The position numbers and the translations under genes were made by a program. A stretch of DNA of 64,000 nucleotides from Phyllobacterium pellucidum (GTDB lineage Bacteria > Pseudomonadota > Alphaproteobacteria > Rhizobiales > Rhizobiaceae), in the NCBI RefSeq assembly GCF_013327855.1, contig NZ_JABUMX010000005.1, positions 62,001 to 126,000 of the forward strand. The letters are read 5' to 3'. The notes beneath the pieces are model-generated. The model was not told the DNA's origin, did no database searches, and worked only from the letters and a program-made list of their open reading frames with translations. The number at the start of each line of letters is the position of its first letter. Position 1 is the stretch's first letter. Shown here one piece after another: positions 16,746-25,284 of the stretch.

Positions 16746-17810
16746 ATGGCATTTCTGGAACTCGACGGTTTGACGAAGAGCTATGGTAGTCTGACAGTCG
16801 TAAAAGGCGTGAATTTGTCAGTCGACCAAGGCAAGCTGGTTTGCCTGCTTGGCCCATCCGGCTGCGGCAAAACCACGACCTTGCGCCTTATCGCAGGATT
16901 TGCTCCAGCGAATGGCGGAGAAATACGCGTCGGCGGCAAGGTGGTCTCTTCTTCGCGCGGTACCGTCCCGCCCGAAGCCCGCAACATGTCTATGATCTTC
17001 CAGAGCTATGCGCTCTGGCCGCACATGACAGTCTTTGAAAACGTGGCTTACGGCTTGAAATTGCGCCGGATGCCGCAATCTCAAGTCACTGAGCTCGTCC
17101 GCACCATACTCACCGCCACTCAGCTTATTCAGCTTGCGGACCGCTATCCTGGCGAATTGTCCGGAGGGCAGCAGCAACGTGTGTCGTTGGCGCGGGCATT
17201 GGTGATCAAACCCGAAATACTGCTGCTCGACGAGCCCCTGTCCAATCTCGACGCCAATTTGCGCGAGGAGATGCGCTTCGAAATACGCAGGCTCCATGAC
17301 GAATTCCGCTACACGACTGTCTACGTTACCCACGATCAGGCCGAAGCAATGACCACGGCAGACATTATCGTGGTGATGAATGACGGGCGCATAGAGCAGT
17401 CAGGGTCCCCCGAGGACATCTACGAGCGTCCCGCGACTGAATTTGTGGCGAGGTTTATCGGCGGGACCAATATCCTCAGCGGAACGCGGAACGACAAGGA
17501 AAGCGTCCTGTGTCAGTCCGGCCTTGTGCTGCGCTGTGGCAACGGGACGGCTGACGGCACCACAAAGACAGCGGTTTCGATCCGCCACCACGACATTGAA
17601 CTCTCGACCAAGCCGAACGGTGCCAACACCAACACGACAATTGGCACGGTTACTCGGCAGATCTATCTCGGTTCGCACCGGGATTACCTCGTTTCCATCG
17701 CCGGTGGAGAAATGGTGCGCACCGTCGCGCCAGTCAACGTCGCGATCCCGGTCGGCCAGGAGGTATGGCTGCATTTCCCGCCAGAGAAATGCCGGGCGCT
17801 CGCGCAATAA
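16746..17810 (+). CDS. ABC transporter ATP-binding protein, FbpC/PotA type
   Basis: A 354-residue ATPase. It has Walker A GPSGCGKTT (36-44), Q-loop MIFQSYALWPHMTVFENV, signature LSGGQQQR, Walker B ILLLDEPLSNLDA, H-loop YVTHDQAEA, and a C-terminal TOBE-like domain (about 280-354). This layout is typical of importers for ferric ion, polyamines, thiamine or phosphonates. It is the first gene of an operon with a binding protein and a fused permease. GGGAGGTGTG before ATG 16746 fixes the start; a 28-residue in-frame extension is ignored. The substrate is uncertain; the neighbouring catabolic genes make an organic acid or its metal chelate plausible. Confidence 0.85.
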   Translation: MAFLELDGLTKSYGSLTVVKGVNLSVDQGKLVCLLGPSGCGKTTTLRLIAGFAPANGGEIRVGGKVVSSSRGTVPPEARNMSMIFQSYALWPHMTVFENVAYGLKLRRMPQSQVTELVRTILTATQLIQLADRYPGELSGGQQQRVSLARALVIKPEILLLDEPLSNLDANLREEMRFEIRRLHDEFRYTTVYVTHDQAEAMTTADIIVVMNDGRIEQSGSPEDIYERPATEFVARFIGGTNILSGTRNDKESVLCQSGLVLRCGNGTADGTTKTAVSIRHHDIELSTKPNGANTNTTIGTVTRQIYLGSHRDYLVSIAGGEMVRTVAPVNVAIPVGQEVWLHFPPEKCRALAQ

Positions 17811-17824
17811 GGGAGGAACTACGC

Positions 17825-18871
17825 ATGTGGAAGAAAGCGCTGTCTGCCGCGCTGTTCGCTTCGGGGCTCGCGGTATCGTCCGCGGCCTTTGCCGAGGCGC
17901 CAGCCCCCTATCAGATTACGCCAGAACTGGAGGCTGCCGCCAAAGCCGAGGGCAAGGTCGTGTTCTATACGGCCACCGACGTTGCGGTCGCCGAGAAATT
18001 AGCTGAGCAATTCAAGACCAAATACCCGGGCATCGATGTCCAGGTGGAACGCGCCGGATCGGAACGAGTCTTCCAGCGTATCGGCCAAGAATATTCGACC
18101 GGCATCTACAATGCCGACGTGATCGAAACATCCGACGCTGTGCATTTCGAATATTTCAAACGCCAGGGCTGGCTCACCCCCATGGTGCCGCAGGAAGTCG
18201 CGGATAAATGGCCGGCGGACGAACGTGACCCCGATGGCAATTTTGCCGCCTATCGCGCGCATCTTTCCGTCCTTGCATACCGCTCCGACCTTATGAAAGA
18301 GGAAGAGGCGCCGAAAACGTGGGAAGACCTGCTCGACCCGCGCTTCAAGGACAAGATGGTGAAGGCGCATCCGGGCTATAGCGGCACCGTGATGACCTCA
18401 ACCTTCGTACTCAGCCAGCTTCTCGGCTGGGAATATTTCGAGAAGCTTGGCAAGCAGAACATCATGCAGGTCCAGTCCTCGACCGAGCCGCCGAAGAAGC
18501 TTGCGCAGGGCGAACGTGCTCTCGAGGTGGATGGCAATGAATACAACGTCTTTCGTTTGATCGATGAAGGCAAGCCGATCAAGATCATCTATCCGGACGA
18601 GGGCACGCCGCTGGCGGTCGGAAATGCGGCCGTTCTCAAGCAGGCACCGCATCCCAATGCTGCCAAGCTGTTCTATGCCTATCTGTTCTCGCTCGATGCG
18701 CAGCAGCTCAACAGCGATTTCGGCGGCTTGAGATCCTTCCATCCCGATGTGAAGGAAAAGGAGGGGCGCACCCCGCTATCCAAGATCAAGATCCTTCATT
18801 CTGATCCGGCAAAACTCGAGCCTGAGATCCAGACTATCAAATCCAACTACGAAAAGTATTTCGGGACATAA
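17825..18871 (+). CDS. ABC transporter substrate-binding protein, FbpA-like family
   Basis: A 348-residue periplasmic protein with a signal peptide (cleavage near AAFAE). The mature part begins ITPELEAAAKAEGKVVFYTATD, typical of the ferric/thiamine/phosphonate binding-protein family. It includes YSTGIYNADVIETSDA and a central ARDPRF-like segment (LLDPRFKDKMV). FbpA-type proteins use paired Tyr residues for Fe3+; the GxxxY-YEKY pattern is not clearly present here (the tail is NYEKYFGT), so an organic ligand is possible. GGGAGGAAC precedes the ATG, 14 bases after the ATPase gene. Confidence 0.82.
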   Translation: MWKKALSAALFASGLAVSSAAFAEAPAPYQITPELEAAAKAEGKVVFYTATDVAVAEKLAEQFKTKYPGIDVQVERAGSERVFQRIGQEYSTGIYNADVIETSDAVHFEYFKRQGWLTPMVPQEVADKWPADERDPDGNFAAYRAHLSVLAYRSDLMKEEEAPKTWEDLLDPRFKDKMVKAHPGYSGTVMTSTFVLSQLLGWEYFEKLGKQNIMQVQSSTEPPKKLAQGERALEVDGNEYNVFRLIDEGKPIKIIYPDEGTPLAVGNAAVLKQAPHPNAAKLFYAYLFSLDAQQLNSDFGGLRSFHPDVKEKEGRTPLSKIKILHSDPAKLEPEIQTIKSNYEKYFGT

Positions 18872-18877
18872 TTGATC

Positions 18878-20596
18878 ATGACCAGTATCGCTCAGGTTCA
18901 GGGTCGGCGCAGCGGCATCGACCTTTCATGGCCAACTTTCGCTCTGTTATCCCTCATCCTGAGCGTTCTGGTACTCCTGCCACTGTTCTGGCTCGCCTTC
19001 TACAGCTTTCGTAGCGATACGGGTGGAGGGGCGACGCTCGACAATTTCATCGCACTCGTCGCCGATCCGACCTTGCTTCGGGCATATGGGCTGGCGATTG
19101 CCATGGCGCTCGGCGTGGGACTGCTGTCCTGCGTCGTTGCCACGCCAATGGCCTGGCTGGTGGCAAGAACGGATCTGCCCGGCCGGCGCATCATCCGCAT
19201 GCTGGTGACTGCATCGTTCGTTACACCGCCATTTCTCGGCGCCATCGCCTATGAGATTCTTGCCGCGCCCAATAGCGGGCTTGTGAACATCATCTACCGG
19301 AGTGTGTTTCGCCTCGATTCATCCCAGTATCTGGTGAACATCTACACGTTCGGCGGCCTGATCTTCGCCATTGCCTGCTTCACGTTTCCATACGTCTTTA
19401 CCCTTGTTGCCAACGCGCTCGACAAGGTCCCGTCGGATCTCGAGGATGCGTCCTCGATCCTTGGTGGCAAATCCATGACCACATTGCGCAAGGTGACGAT
19501 TCCACTGGTATTGCCGGCAATGCTCGCGGGGACATTGATCGCCATCCTGCAGGCCCTGACCATGTTCGGCTCGCCGGCCATCCTGGCGCTTCCCGCAGGA
19601 TTTCACGTGATCACTACGAAGATCTGGAGCCTGTTTCAGTTTCCGCCCCGTCTCGGTCTCGCAGCTGCGGCGGCATTGCCGCTGCTGATCATCACCATCA
19701 TTCTTTTGCGCGCGCAGAAGTCGATTCTCGGCCGGAAGGGATACACCGTTCTCGGCGGCAAGAGCGGAACCCCGCGGGTAACGGAACTCGGGCGCTGGAA
19801 ATGGGCCGCCATTTTATTCGTGTTCTCGATCCTCAGCCTGACGATCCTCCTGCCCTACCTTGCCATCCTCAAAACGGCCTTTACGGGCACGGTGGGCGAC
19901 CCGATCAATCTTTCAACGCTGACCCTTAGTCACTGGAGATTCGTGCTGTTCGAGTTTTCGGCGACGCAGCTTGCTCTGCGCAACACGTTCCTTCTTGGCT
20001 TCCTAACGGCGACGGCAGTGACCGCTATTGCTCTGATCGTGTCGTACCTCGTTACGCGCCGTTCAGTGCCGGGTTCCCGCTTCCTGGGTGTCCTTGCGAC
20101 GGCGCCGGTGGCGATCCCGGGGATCGTGCTGGGCGTCGGCCTGTTCCTTAGCTATGCCAACCCGACATTCCAGCTTTATGGGACCATCTGGATCCTGTTG
20201 ATCGCCTTCATGACCATCGAATTGCCCGCAGGATACCAGCAGATGTCATCTGCCTTTTCGGGAGTTCACCCGGAGCTCGAGGAAGCGGGGCGCATCATGG
20301 GCGCTTCACGGTTGCGCACCCTGTGGGACATCACGGCACCGTTGCTGCGTACGAGCGTGGTGGCTGCCTGGTGTTTCGTTTTCGTCGGCACCATTCGCGA
20401 ACTCTCGGCAACGATTTTGCTGACCACTGCCAATACCAAGCTGGTTTCGGTCATCATCTACGATCTCAACGAGAGCGGTGATCTCGGAGCGATCTGCGTT
20501 CTCGGCATTATCCTGCTCGCCGCCTCCTTCGCCGTCGTTTTCGTGGCCAACCGGGTGCCGGTGCTCGGGGGATCGCAAATGAATGCGCGGGGTTAA
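18878..20596 (+). CDS. ABC transporter permease with two fused domains, FbpB-like
   Basis: A 572-residue membrane protein made of two BPD_transp_1 domains (about 15-285 and 300-570), each with about six helices and an EAA loop. The first EAA loop contains LEDASSILGGKSM; the second contains LEEAGRIMGASR. Duplicated permeases of this kind are characteristic of the FbpB/AfuB class. It forms a homodimer-like channel with the upstream ATPase and binding protein. The start is placed at ATG 18878; an in-frame TTG two codons earlier abuts the previous stop. A GntR regulator gene follows about 150 bases downstream. Confidence 0.88.
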   Translation: MTSIAQVQGRRSGIDLSWPTFALLSLILSVLVLLPLFWLAFYSFRSDTGGGATLDNFIALVADPTLLRAYGLAIAMALGVGLLSCVVATPMAWLVARTDLPGRRIIRMLVTASFVTPPFLGAIAYEILAAPNSGLVNIIYRSVFRLDSSQYLVNIYTFGGLIFAIACFTFPYVFTLVANALDKVPSDLEDASSILGGKSMTTLRKVTIPLVLPAMLAGTLIAILQALTMFGSPAILALPAGFHVITTKIWSLFQFPPRLGLAAAAALPLLIITIILLRAQKSILGRKGYTVLGGKSGTPRVTELGRWKWAAILFVFSILSLTILLPYLAILKTAFTGTVGDPINLSTLTLSHWRFVLFEFSATQLALRNTFLLGFLTATAVTAIALIVSYLVTRRSVPGSRFLGVLATAPVAIPGIVLGVGLFLSYANPTFQLYGTIWILLIAFMTIELPAGYQQMSSAFSGVHPELEEAGRIMGASRLRTLWDITAPLLRTSVVAAWCFVFVGTIRELSATILLTTANTKLVSVIIYDLNESGDLGAICVLGIILLAASFAVVFVANRVPVLGGSQMNARG

Positions 20597-20743
20597 GGCG
20601 TATCGTGTGCTAAAATCGCGGTGGACCCCGCCATCGAGCAGGGTCGCCAACCTAAGCATTTGCTGCTAAACGAAAGCTTGGGAGCAAAACTCGAAAGGAC
20701 TGAGTTTGGACCCGTTTCATAGACCCGTCACGATGGCTTGCTC

Positions 20744-21442
20744 ATGACCGACACAACGAACGCACCACAGAATTTGTCCGCGATCGATTTTCTCCGCACC
20801 CGCTCGCTTGCAAATGTGGTCCAGGCCGAGATCGAGCGTATGATCATCGACGGCGAACTCAAGCCCAACGAACGGGTCAACGAAAATGGCCTCTCCCAAC
20901 GCCTGGGCGTAAGCCGGGGGCCAATCCGCGAAGCTTGCAGCGCGCTCGCGGCGATGGGACTCATCGAAATCATCCCCAATCGGGGGTTCTTCATTCGCGC
21001 GCTGACCAATGACGAAGCGCAGGACCTTTCGGAGGCGCGCGCCGGGGTTTTCGGATGCATGGCGATGATCCTTGCCGAGCGCATAACCGACGCCCAGATC
21101 GGGATTCTGAGAGCGCTCCTTGCCCGGATGGACGAGATTGTCAAACTTGGCGACGTTCACGTCTACTATCCGGTCAACCTCGAATTTCACAAGCAGATCA
21201 CCCACATGGCCGGCAATAACCGGCTGGAGCTTATTTATCAGAGCTTTGTGCGCGAATTGCACATTCAGCGGTACCGTGCGCTATCGAGCCACGATGTGCT
21301 GCATATTTCAAACGAGGAGCATCGCGCCATTGTCGATGCGCTCGAAGCACGCGACCCGATACGCAGCCTGATTGCGGCGCGTACGCATATTCTGAACGGC
21401 ATCGTCCGCACCCGCCGCGCCGGCCAGCCGACAGGGACCTAA
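20744..21442 (+). CDS. GntR family regulator, FCD subgroup
   Basis: A 232-residue regulator. The N-terminal winged helix (about 20-85) contains IERMIIDGELKPNERVNE and SQRLGVSRGPIREA; the C-terminal FCD domain (about 95-220) has metal/ligand-site residues including the His in LEFHKQI. FCD regulators usually bind short TGT...ACA-type palindromes and respond to organic acids. It is strongly related in layout to the regulator at 37403-38074. It lies between the ABC importer and the MmgE/PrpD gene and is the best local candidate to act on the TGTTGACA sites at 16660 and 21545. The ribosome-binding site is weak. Confidence 0.88.
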   Translation: MTDTTNAPQNLSAIDFLRTRSLANVVQAEIERMIIDGELKPNERVNENGLSQRLGVSRGPIREACSALAAMGLIEIIPNRGFFIRALTNDEAQDLSEARAGVFGCMAMILAERITDAQIGILRALLARMDEIVKLGDVHVYYPVNLEFHKQITHMAGNNRLELIYQSFVRELHIQRYRALSSHDVLHISNEEHRAIVDALEARDPIRSLIAARTHILNGIVRTRRAGQPTGT

Positions 21443-21544
21443 GGACCGCGTTTCTCAAAAATCCCTTCCCAGACCGCACGTTTGGTCAAGTGAACGCTTG
21501 CTTAGCTTTTGTCCGATTTCTCAAGCTTCCTGCCAACATAAAAC

Positions 21545-21560
21545 TGTTGACAATTAACAA
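21545..21560. promoter_or_regulatory. Putative GntR operator upstream of MmgE/PrpD gene
   Basis: TGTTGACAATTAACAA lies about 60 bases before the start of the MmgE/PrpD gene. It contains the TGT-TG-ACA core and a second partial dyad GTT...AAC. The reverse complement carries ATTGTCAACA, also found at 26310 and 38118. Confidence 0.45.
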
Positions 21561-21619
21561 TCTCACCAGCATGGTCAAAACTCGAATTGCCGCAAGGCAG
21601 CGCCAAAAGAGGATTGAGC

Positions 21620-23035
21620 ATGAACCAGAATAATCAGGCAGATGCCGAACTGACGAAGTACGTTGCCAATTTTGTTGTCGAGACGAAGTTTGACGACCTT
21701 TCGAGCGAAGTTATCGAGCTCGGCAAGAAATCGATACTTGATGGTTTCGGCCTGGCCCTCTCCGGTTCAGTCGCGAGGAGCGGCGAATTGGTTCGCCAGC
21801 ACCTGGATGACCTTGGCCTCGCCGATGGCGCGGCAACGGTGATCGGTGGCGGCCGGAAGGTCGCACCTCGCTTTGCGGCCTTCGCCAATGGCGTCGGCAT
21901 CCATGCCGACGACTATGACGACACGCAACTCGCCGTGGCTAAGGATCGTGTCTACGGTCTGTTGACGCATCCCACCGCACCGGCATTGCCGGCGGCACTC
22001 GCGGTAGCCGAACTCGTCAATGGCACGGGCAAGGATTTGATGCTCGCCTATCACCTCGGCGTGGAAGTCGAATGCAAGATCGCAGAGGCAATTGCTCCCC
22101 GGCACTATCAGACGGGGTTTCACGCCACTGCGACCTGCGGAACCTTTGCGGCGGCGGCGGCAAGCGCGCGGCTTATGGGCTTCGACGTGCCGACCACGCA
22201 ACGCGCCCTGTCGATCGCGGGGAGCCAGTCCGCCGGACTGCGCGAGAATTTCGGAACCATGACCAAGCCCTTCCACGCGGGCCGTTCCTCCGAAAGCGGC
22301 GTCGCGGCGGCGCAGTTTGCGTCCTATGGCTGGACGGCCGCTGCGCGTATTCTCGAGGCGCCCCGGGGGTTCTTCTCAGCTGCCGGCGGCGGATACGACC
22401 AGAATGCGATCCTTAACAAGCTCGGTGCCCCGTGGACATTCGCGAGCCCCGGCATCTCTATCAAGCCGCACCCTTCAGGCTCGCTCACCCATCCCGGAAT
22501 GACCGAGATGCTACGGCTGATCAAGGAGCATGACATCCGGGCCGAAGATGTGGAACGCGTTCGTATCGGCACGAATTCCAACATGCCGAACGCCCTTATC
22601 CACCACAGGCCGAAGGATGAATTGCAGGCAAAATTCTCGATGGAATTCTGCATGGCAATCCTCTTGCTCGACGGTCGTGCGGGTCTTAACGAGTTCACAG
22701 ATGCAGCCGTCGAACGCGACGACGTCAAGGCAATGATCGAGAAGGTCGACTTCGTCATCGATGACGAAGCCGAGGCAGCGGGCTACCATCTGATGACGAC
22801 ATTGATCGACATCCATCTCAAGGACGGACGCAAAATTTCCGGACGCGCGGATTTCGGCAAGGGCAGCCCTGCTTTCCCCATGAGCTACGATGAAGTCGCC
22901 TATAAATTCCGCGAGAATGCCGAATTTGCCGGCATGGCACGGGCAAGGGCAGACGAGATCGTTGAACTGGTCCGCGGCCTGGAACGGCTGGCGTCATTGG
23001 ACGATCTGACATCGCGCCTGATTTCGGTCGGCTGA
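21620..23035 (+). CDS. MmgE/PrpD family protein (first of three)
   Basis: A 471-residue protein of the MmgE/PrpD family. Members include 2-methylcitrate dehydratase, cis-aconitate decarboxylase and iminodisuccinate epimerase. Family landmarks are an HADDYDDT segment, GLLTHPTAPALPAALA, AIAPRHYQTGFHATATCGTFAAAAAS, NFGTMTKPFHAGRSSESG, and KPHPSGSLTHPG. The reaction cannot be assigned from sequence. It resembles the protein at 35973-37388 more than that at 31548-32918, judging by the shared NFGTMTKP-H-GR segment. ATG 21620 is preferred; an in-frame upstream start has no ribosome-binding site. The AbrB-type permease follows after 13 bases, indicating an operon. Confidence 0.88.
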   Translation: MNQNNQADAELTKYVANFVVETKFDDLSSEVIELGKKSILDGFGLALSGSVARSGELVRQHLDDLGLADGAATVIGGGRKVAPRFAAFANGVGIHADDYDDTQLAVAKDRVYGLLTHPTAPALPAALAVAELVNGTGKDLMLAYHLGVEVECKIAEAIAPRHYQTGFHATATCGTFAAAAASARLMGFDVPTTQRALSIAGSQSAGLRENFGTMTKPFHAGRSSESGVAAAQFASYGWTAAARILEAPRGFFSAAGGGYDQNAILNKLGAPWTFASPGISIKPHPSGSLTHPGMTEMLRLIKEHDIRAEDVERVRIGTNSNMPNALIHHRPKDELQAKFSMEFCMAILLLDGRAGLNEFTDAAVERDDVKAMIEKVDFVIDDEAEAAGYHLMTTLIDIHLKDGRKISGRADFGKGSPAFPMSYDEVAYKFRENAEFAGMARARADEIVELVRGLERLASLDDLTSRLISVG

Positions 23036-23048
23036 CAAACGGCCCGGA

Positions 23049-24149
23049 ATGCCCGATTCAGGAACCCTTTGGCGTGGGCAAGGTCCAAAACTCTTCGACC
23101 GCGCTCCCGCCCGGGTCGCTCTGGCGCTGCTTATCGGCGTATTGGGGGCAATCGCTGCCAGGATGGTTGCGATGCCCCTGCCCTATCTTCTCGGTCCGCT
23201 GCTGACGTGCGCTGGCGCGTCCATACTCAGCGCGCCGATCTCGCCCGTACCCTATGGCCGCGAACTTGGACAGGTTGCTGTGGGACTTGCCATCGGCTTG
23301 CGGTTCATCCCTACGGTCGTCATCGCCATCATCGCCATGCTGCCATTCATGCTGGCGGCAACGATCCTGATGATCATCGCGACCATGATTGCCGCGTTCA
23401 TGATCAGCAAACTCGCCGCGCTCGACCTTAGGACCTCGTTCTTTGCCACCGCGGCTGCGGGCTTGGCCGAGATGGCCGTGGTTGCCCATCAGAAGGGCGC
23501 CGACAGCGACACGGTGGCGGTCGTCCACCTTATTCGCGTGACATCGATCGTAACGGTCGTGCCGTTCCTCGTCACCATTTTCGGGGAAGATGGCGGCATC
23601 ACCACGGTGCCAATACCGTTCCGGGCCGAGGCAATGCCACTTGTTGCGCTCTACATCCTGGCTGCCGTTGCGGGGTATTTGGCGAGCCCCTGGAAGATCC
23701 CCAATACCTGGCTGCTGGTTCCTGCGCTCGTCGGCGGACTCGTGGCGGGCTTCGGGTTCGGCCCCTTTGCCGTCCCTTCGACTGTCCTTGTCATCGCGCA
23801 AGTCGTCATCGGAATCTGGCTGGGCTGCCGCTTTCGCCGTTCCTTGCTTGGGCGCTTGTCCAGGGTGACGTTCTCTGCATTTGCAACTACGGCATTTCTG
23901 CTTGCGGTCGCCATGGGCCTGGCCTGGCTGCTTTCGGCGGCAACGGGCCTTTCCTTTGTCACCAGTCTCCTCGCTGTTGCCCCCGCGGGCGTAACCGAAA
24001 TGGTGCTGACGGCAACGGCAATGCACCTCGACACGACAACCGTGACAGCATTCCAGATCACACGAATAGCGGTCGTCATGACCACGATCCTCATCAGCTT
24101 TCGAATATTTGAACACCTTGCGCGTCGCTTCGGCGCCGCATCTGAATGA
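23049..24149 (+). CDS. AbrB-family membrane protein (PF05145-type transporter)
   Basis: A 366-residue protein with about ten hydrophobic helices arranged as an internal duplication: each half holds a pattern of the type A-G-x-x-E-M (TAAAGLAEMAVVA in the first half, VAPAGVTEMVLTA in the second). This matches the membrane AbrB family (historically mislabelled ammonia monooxygenase), thought to be small-molecule transporters. It lies between MmgE/PrpD and dehydrogenase genes, separated by 13 bases on each side. The likely job is movement of the organic acid substrate or a pathway intermediate. Substrate unknown. Confidence 0.82.
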   Translation: MPDSGTLWRGQGPKLFDRAPARVALALLIGVLGAIAARMVAMPLPYLLGPLLTCAGASILSAPISPVPYGRELGQVAVGLAIGLRFIPTVVIAIIAMLPFMLAATILMIIATMIAAFMISKLAALDLRTSFFATAAAGLAEMAVVAHQKGADSDTVAVVHLIRVTSIVTVVPFLVTIFGEDGGITTVPIPFRAEAMPLVALYILAAVAGYLASPWKIPNTWLLVPALVGGLVAGFGFGPFAVPSTVLVIAQVVIGIWLGCRFRRSLLGRLSRVTFSAFATTAFLLAVAMGLAWLLSAATGLSFVTSLLAVAPAGVTEMVLTATAMHLDTTTVTAFQITRIAVVMTTILISFRIFEHLARRFGAASE

Positions 24150-24162
24150 AAGGACTGCACAG

Positions 24163-25233
24163 ATGACTGCCCATCTCGTAATCGGGATACTGAACGGCGA
24201 TGATATTGGCCATGAAATCGTCCCGGCAGCGGTCGAAGTCACCCGCGCCGCCGCGGCGAGGACCGGCCTCGAGATCGACTGGCGTCCGATGCCAATCGGA
24301 CGCAGCGCGCTGGATACGCACGGCTCGACCTTTCCCGAAGGCACCATGGAGACCCTCGCCAAGATGGACGGCTTCATTCTGGGTCCGATCGGACACCAGG
24401 CCTATCCGAAGGTTCCGGGGGCGATCAATCCGCATCCGATCATGCGCAAGGGGTTCAATCTGTTTGCCAATGTCCGGCCTACAAAATCCTTTCCAGGGCT
24501 GGGCGCCATTCACGAGGGCATCGACCTTGTAATCGTGCGGGAAAACAATGAAGGTTTCCAGCCGGACCGCAATGTGGTGGCAGGTTCCGGCGAATTCCGG
24601 CCGACCGAAGATGTCACCATCTCGGTCCGGGTCATCACGCGTGTCGGTTCAGCACGGGTGGCCCGCGCGGCATTGGAGATTGCGCAGCAGCGCAAGAAGC
24701 GCCTGACGCTCGTTCACAAGAACACCGTGTTCAAACTTGGCTGCGGTATGTTCGTCGAGGAATGCCATCGGGTGGCCAAGGAATTTCCGGACGTCACAGT
24801 CGACGAGGTCATCGTCGACACGATGGCAATGCGTCTTATTCGCGATCCGCAAAGCTTTGATGTAATCGTCACGACAAACATGTTCGGTGACATCCTGACG
24901 GATGAAGCGGCCGGTCTCGTCGGCGGTCTCGGCATGGCGCCCGGCCTTTGCATTGGCGAAGGCAATCTGGCCATGGCGCAGGCCACTCACGGGTCAGCGC
25001 CCGACATTGCCGGAAAGGGTATTGCCAATCCCTTTGCGATGATCGAATCCGCCCGCATGATGATCGAATGGCTCGGGCACAATCGCGGGATAGCGAAGGC
25101 TGTCGAGGCGGCATCGATCATGGAGCGGGCAATCGCCGTTGCGTTGGCTAATCCCGCCACCCGCACGCGCGATATCCGGGGAACTGCCGATACCGCCGGC
25201 ATGACTCGAGGCATACTGGCGGCAATCGGTTAA
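24163..25233 (+). CDS. Isocitrate/isopropylmalate dehydrogenase family protein
   Basis: A 356-residue beta-decarboxylating dehydrogenase. It has the N-terminal GILNGDDIGHEI loop, the substrate-loop element KGFNLFANVRPTKSFPG, VIVRENNEGFQ, the catalytic Lys in VHKNTVFKLG, metal-binding Asp residues in VIVDTMAM and NMFGDILTDEAAG, and the cofactor segment HGSAPDIAGKGIANP. These enzymes oxidise a 2-hydroxy acid with a 3-carboxylate and release CO2. The exact substrate is unclear; isocitrate-, homoisocitrate-, malate- or tartrate-type acids are possible. It is less similar to tartrate dehydrogenases than the two genes at 26392 and 27481, since it lacks their VPDH-x-LWG segment. Confidence 0.88.
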   Translation: MTAHLVIGILNGDDIGHEIVPAAVEVTRAAAARTGLEIDWRPMPIGRSALDTHGSTFPEGTMETLAKMDGFILGPIGHQAYPKVPGAINPHPIMRKGFNLFANVRPTKSFPGLGAIHEGIDLVIVRENNEGFQPDRNVVAGSGEFRPTEDVTISVRVITRVGSARVARAALEIAQQRKKRLTLVHKNTVFKLGCGMFVEECHRVAKEFPDVTVDEVIVDTMAMRLIRDPQSFDVIVTTNMFGDILTDEAAGLVGGLGMAPGLCIGEGNLAMAQATHGSAPDIAGKGIANPFAMIESARMMIEWLGHNRGIAKAVEAASIMERAIAVALANPATRTRDIRGTADTAGMTRGILAAIG

Positions 25234-25235
25234 GG

Positions 25236-25279
25236 GCCGCCCGCCCTCACCGCTCACGTAAGGTGGGCGGGAGGGCGGC
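25236..25279. terminator. GC-rich hairpin between convergent genes
   Basis: GCCGCCCGCCCTCACC pairs imperfectly with GGTGGGCGGGAGGGCGGC across a 9-base loop. It sits between the stop codons of the dehydrogenase and the convergent hydrolase. It probably serves both directions; no T-run is present. Confidence 0.45.
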
Positions 25280-25284
25280 GATGC

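Noticed and set aside
16746-20596. Calling the ABC operon a ferric-iron importer (fbpABC) outright
   Set aside because: Family architecture fits, but the iron-binding Tyr pair is not clear in the binding protein and the context is organic-acid catabolism, so no gene symbol was given.
23058-24377. 439-codon minus-strand open frame opposite the AbrB-type gene
   Set aside because: Arg/His/Asp-rich translation typical of an antisense shadow of a hydrophobic protein; it also crosses into the next gene.
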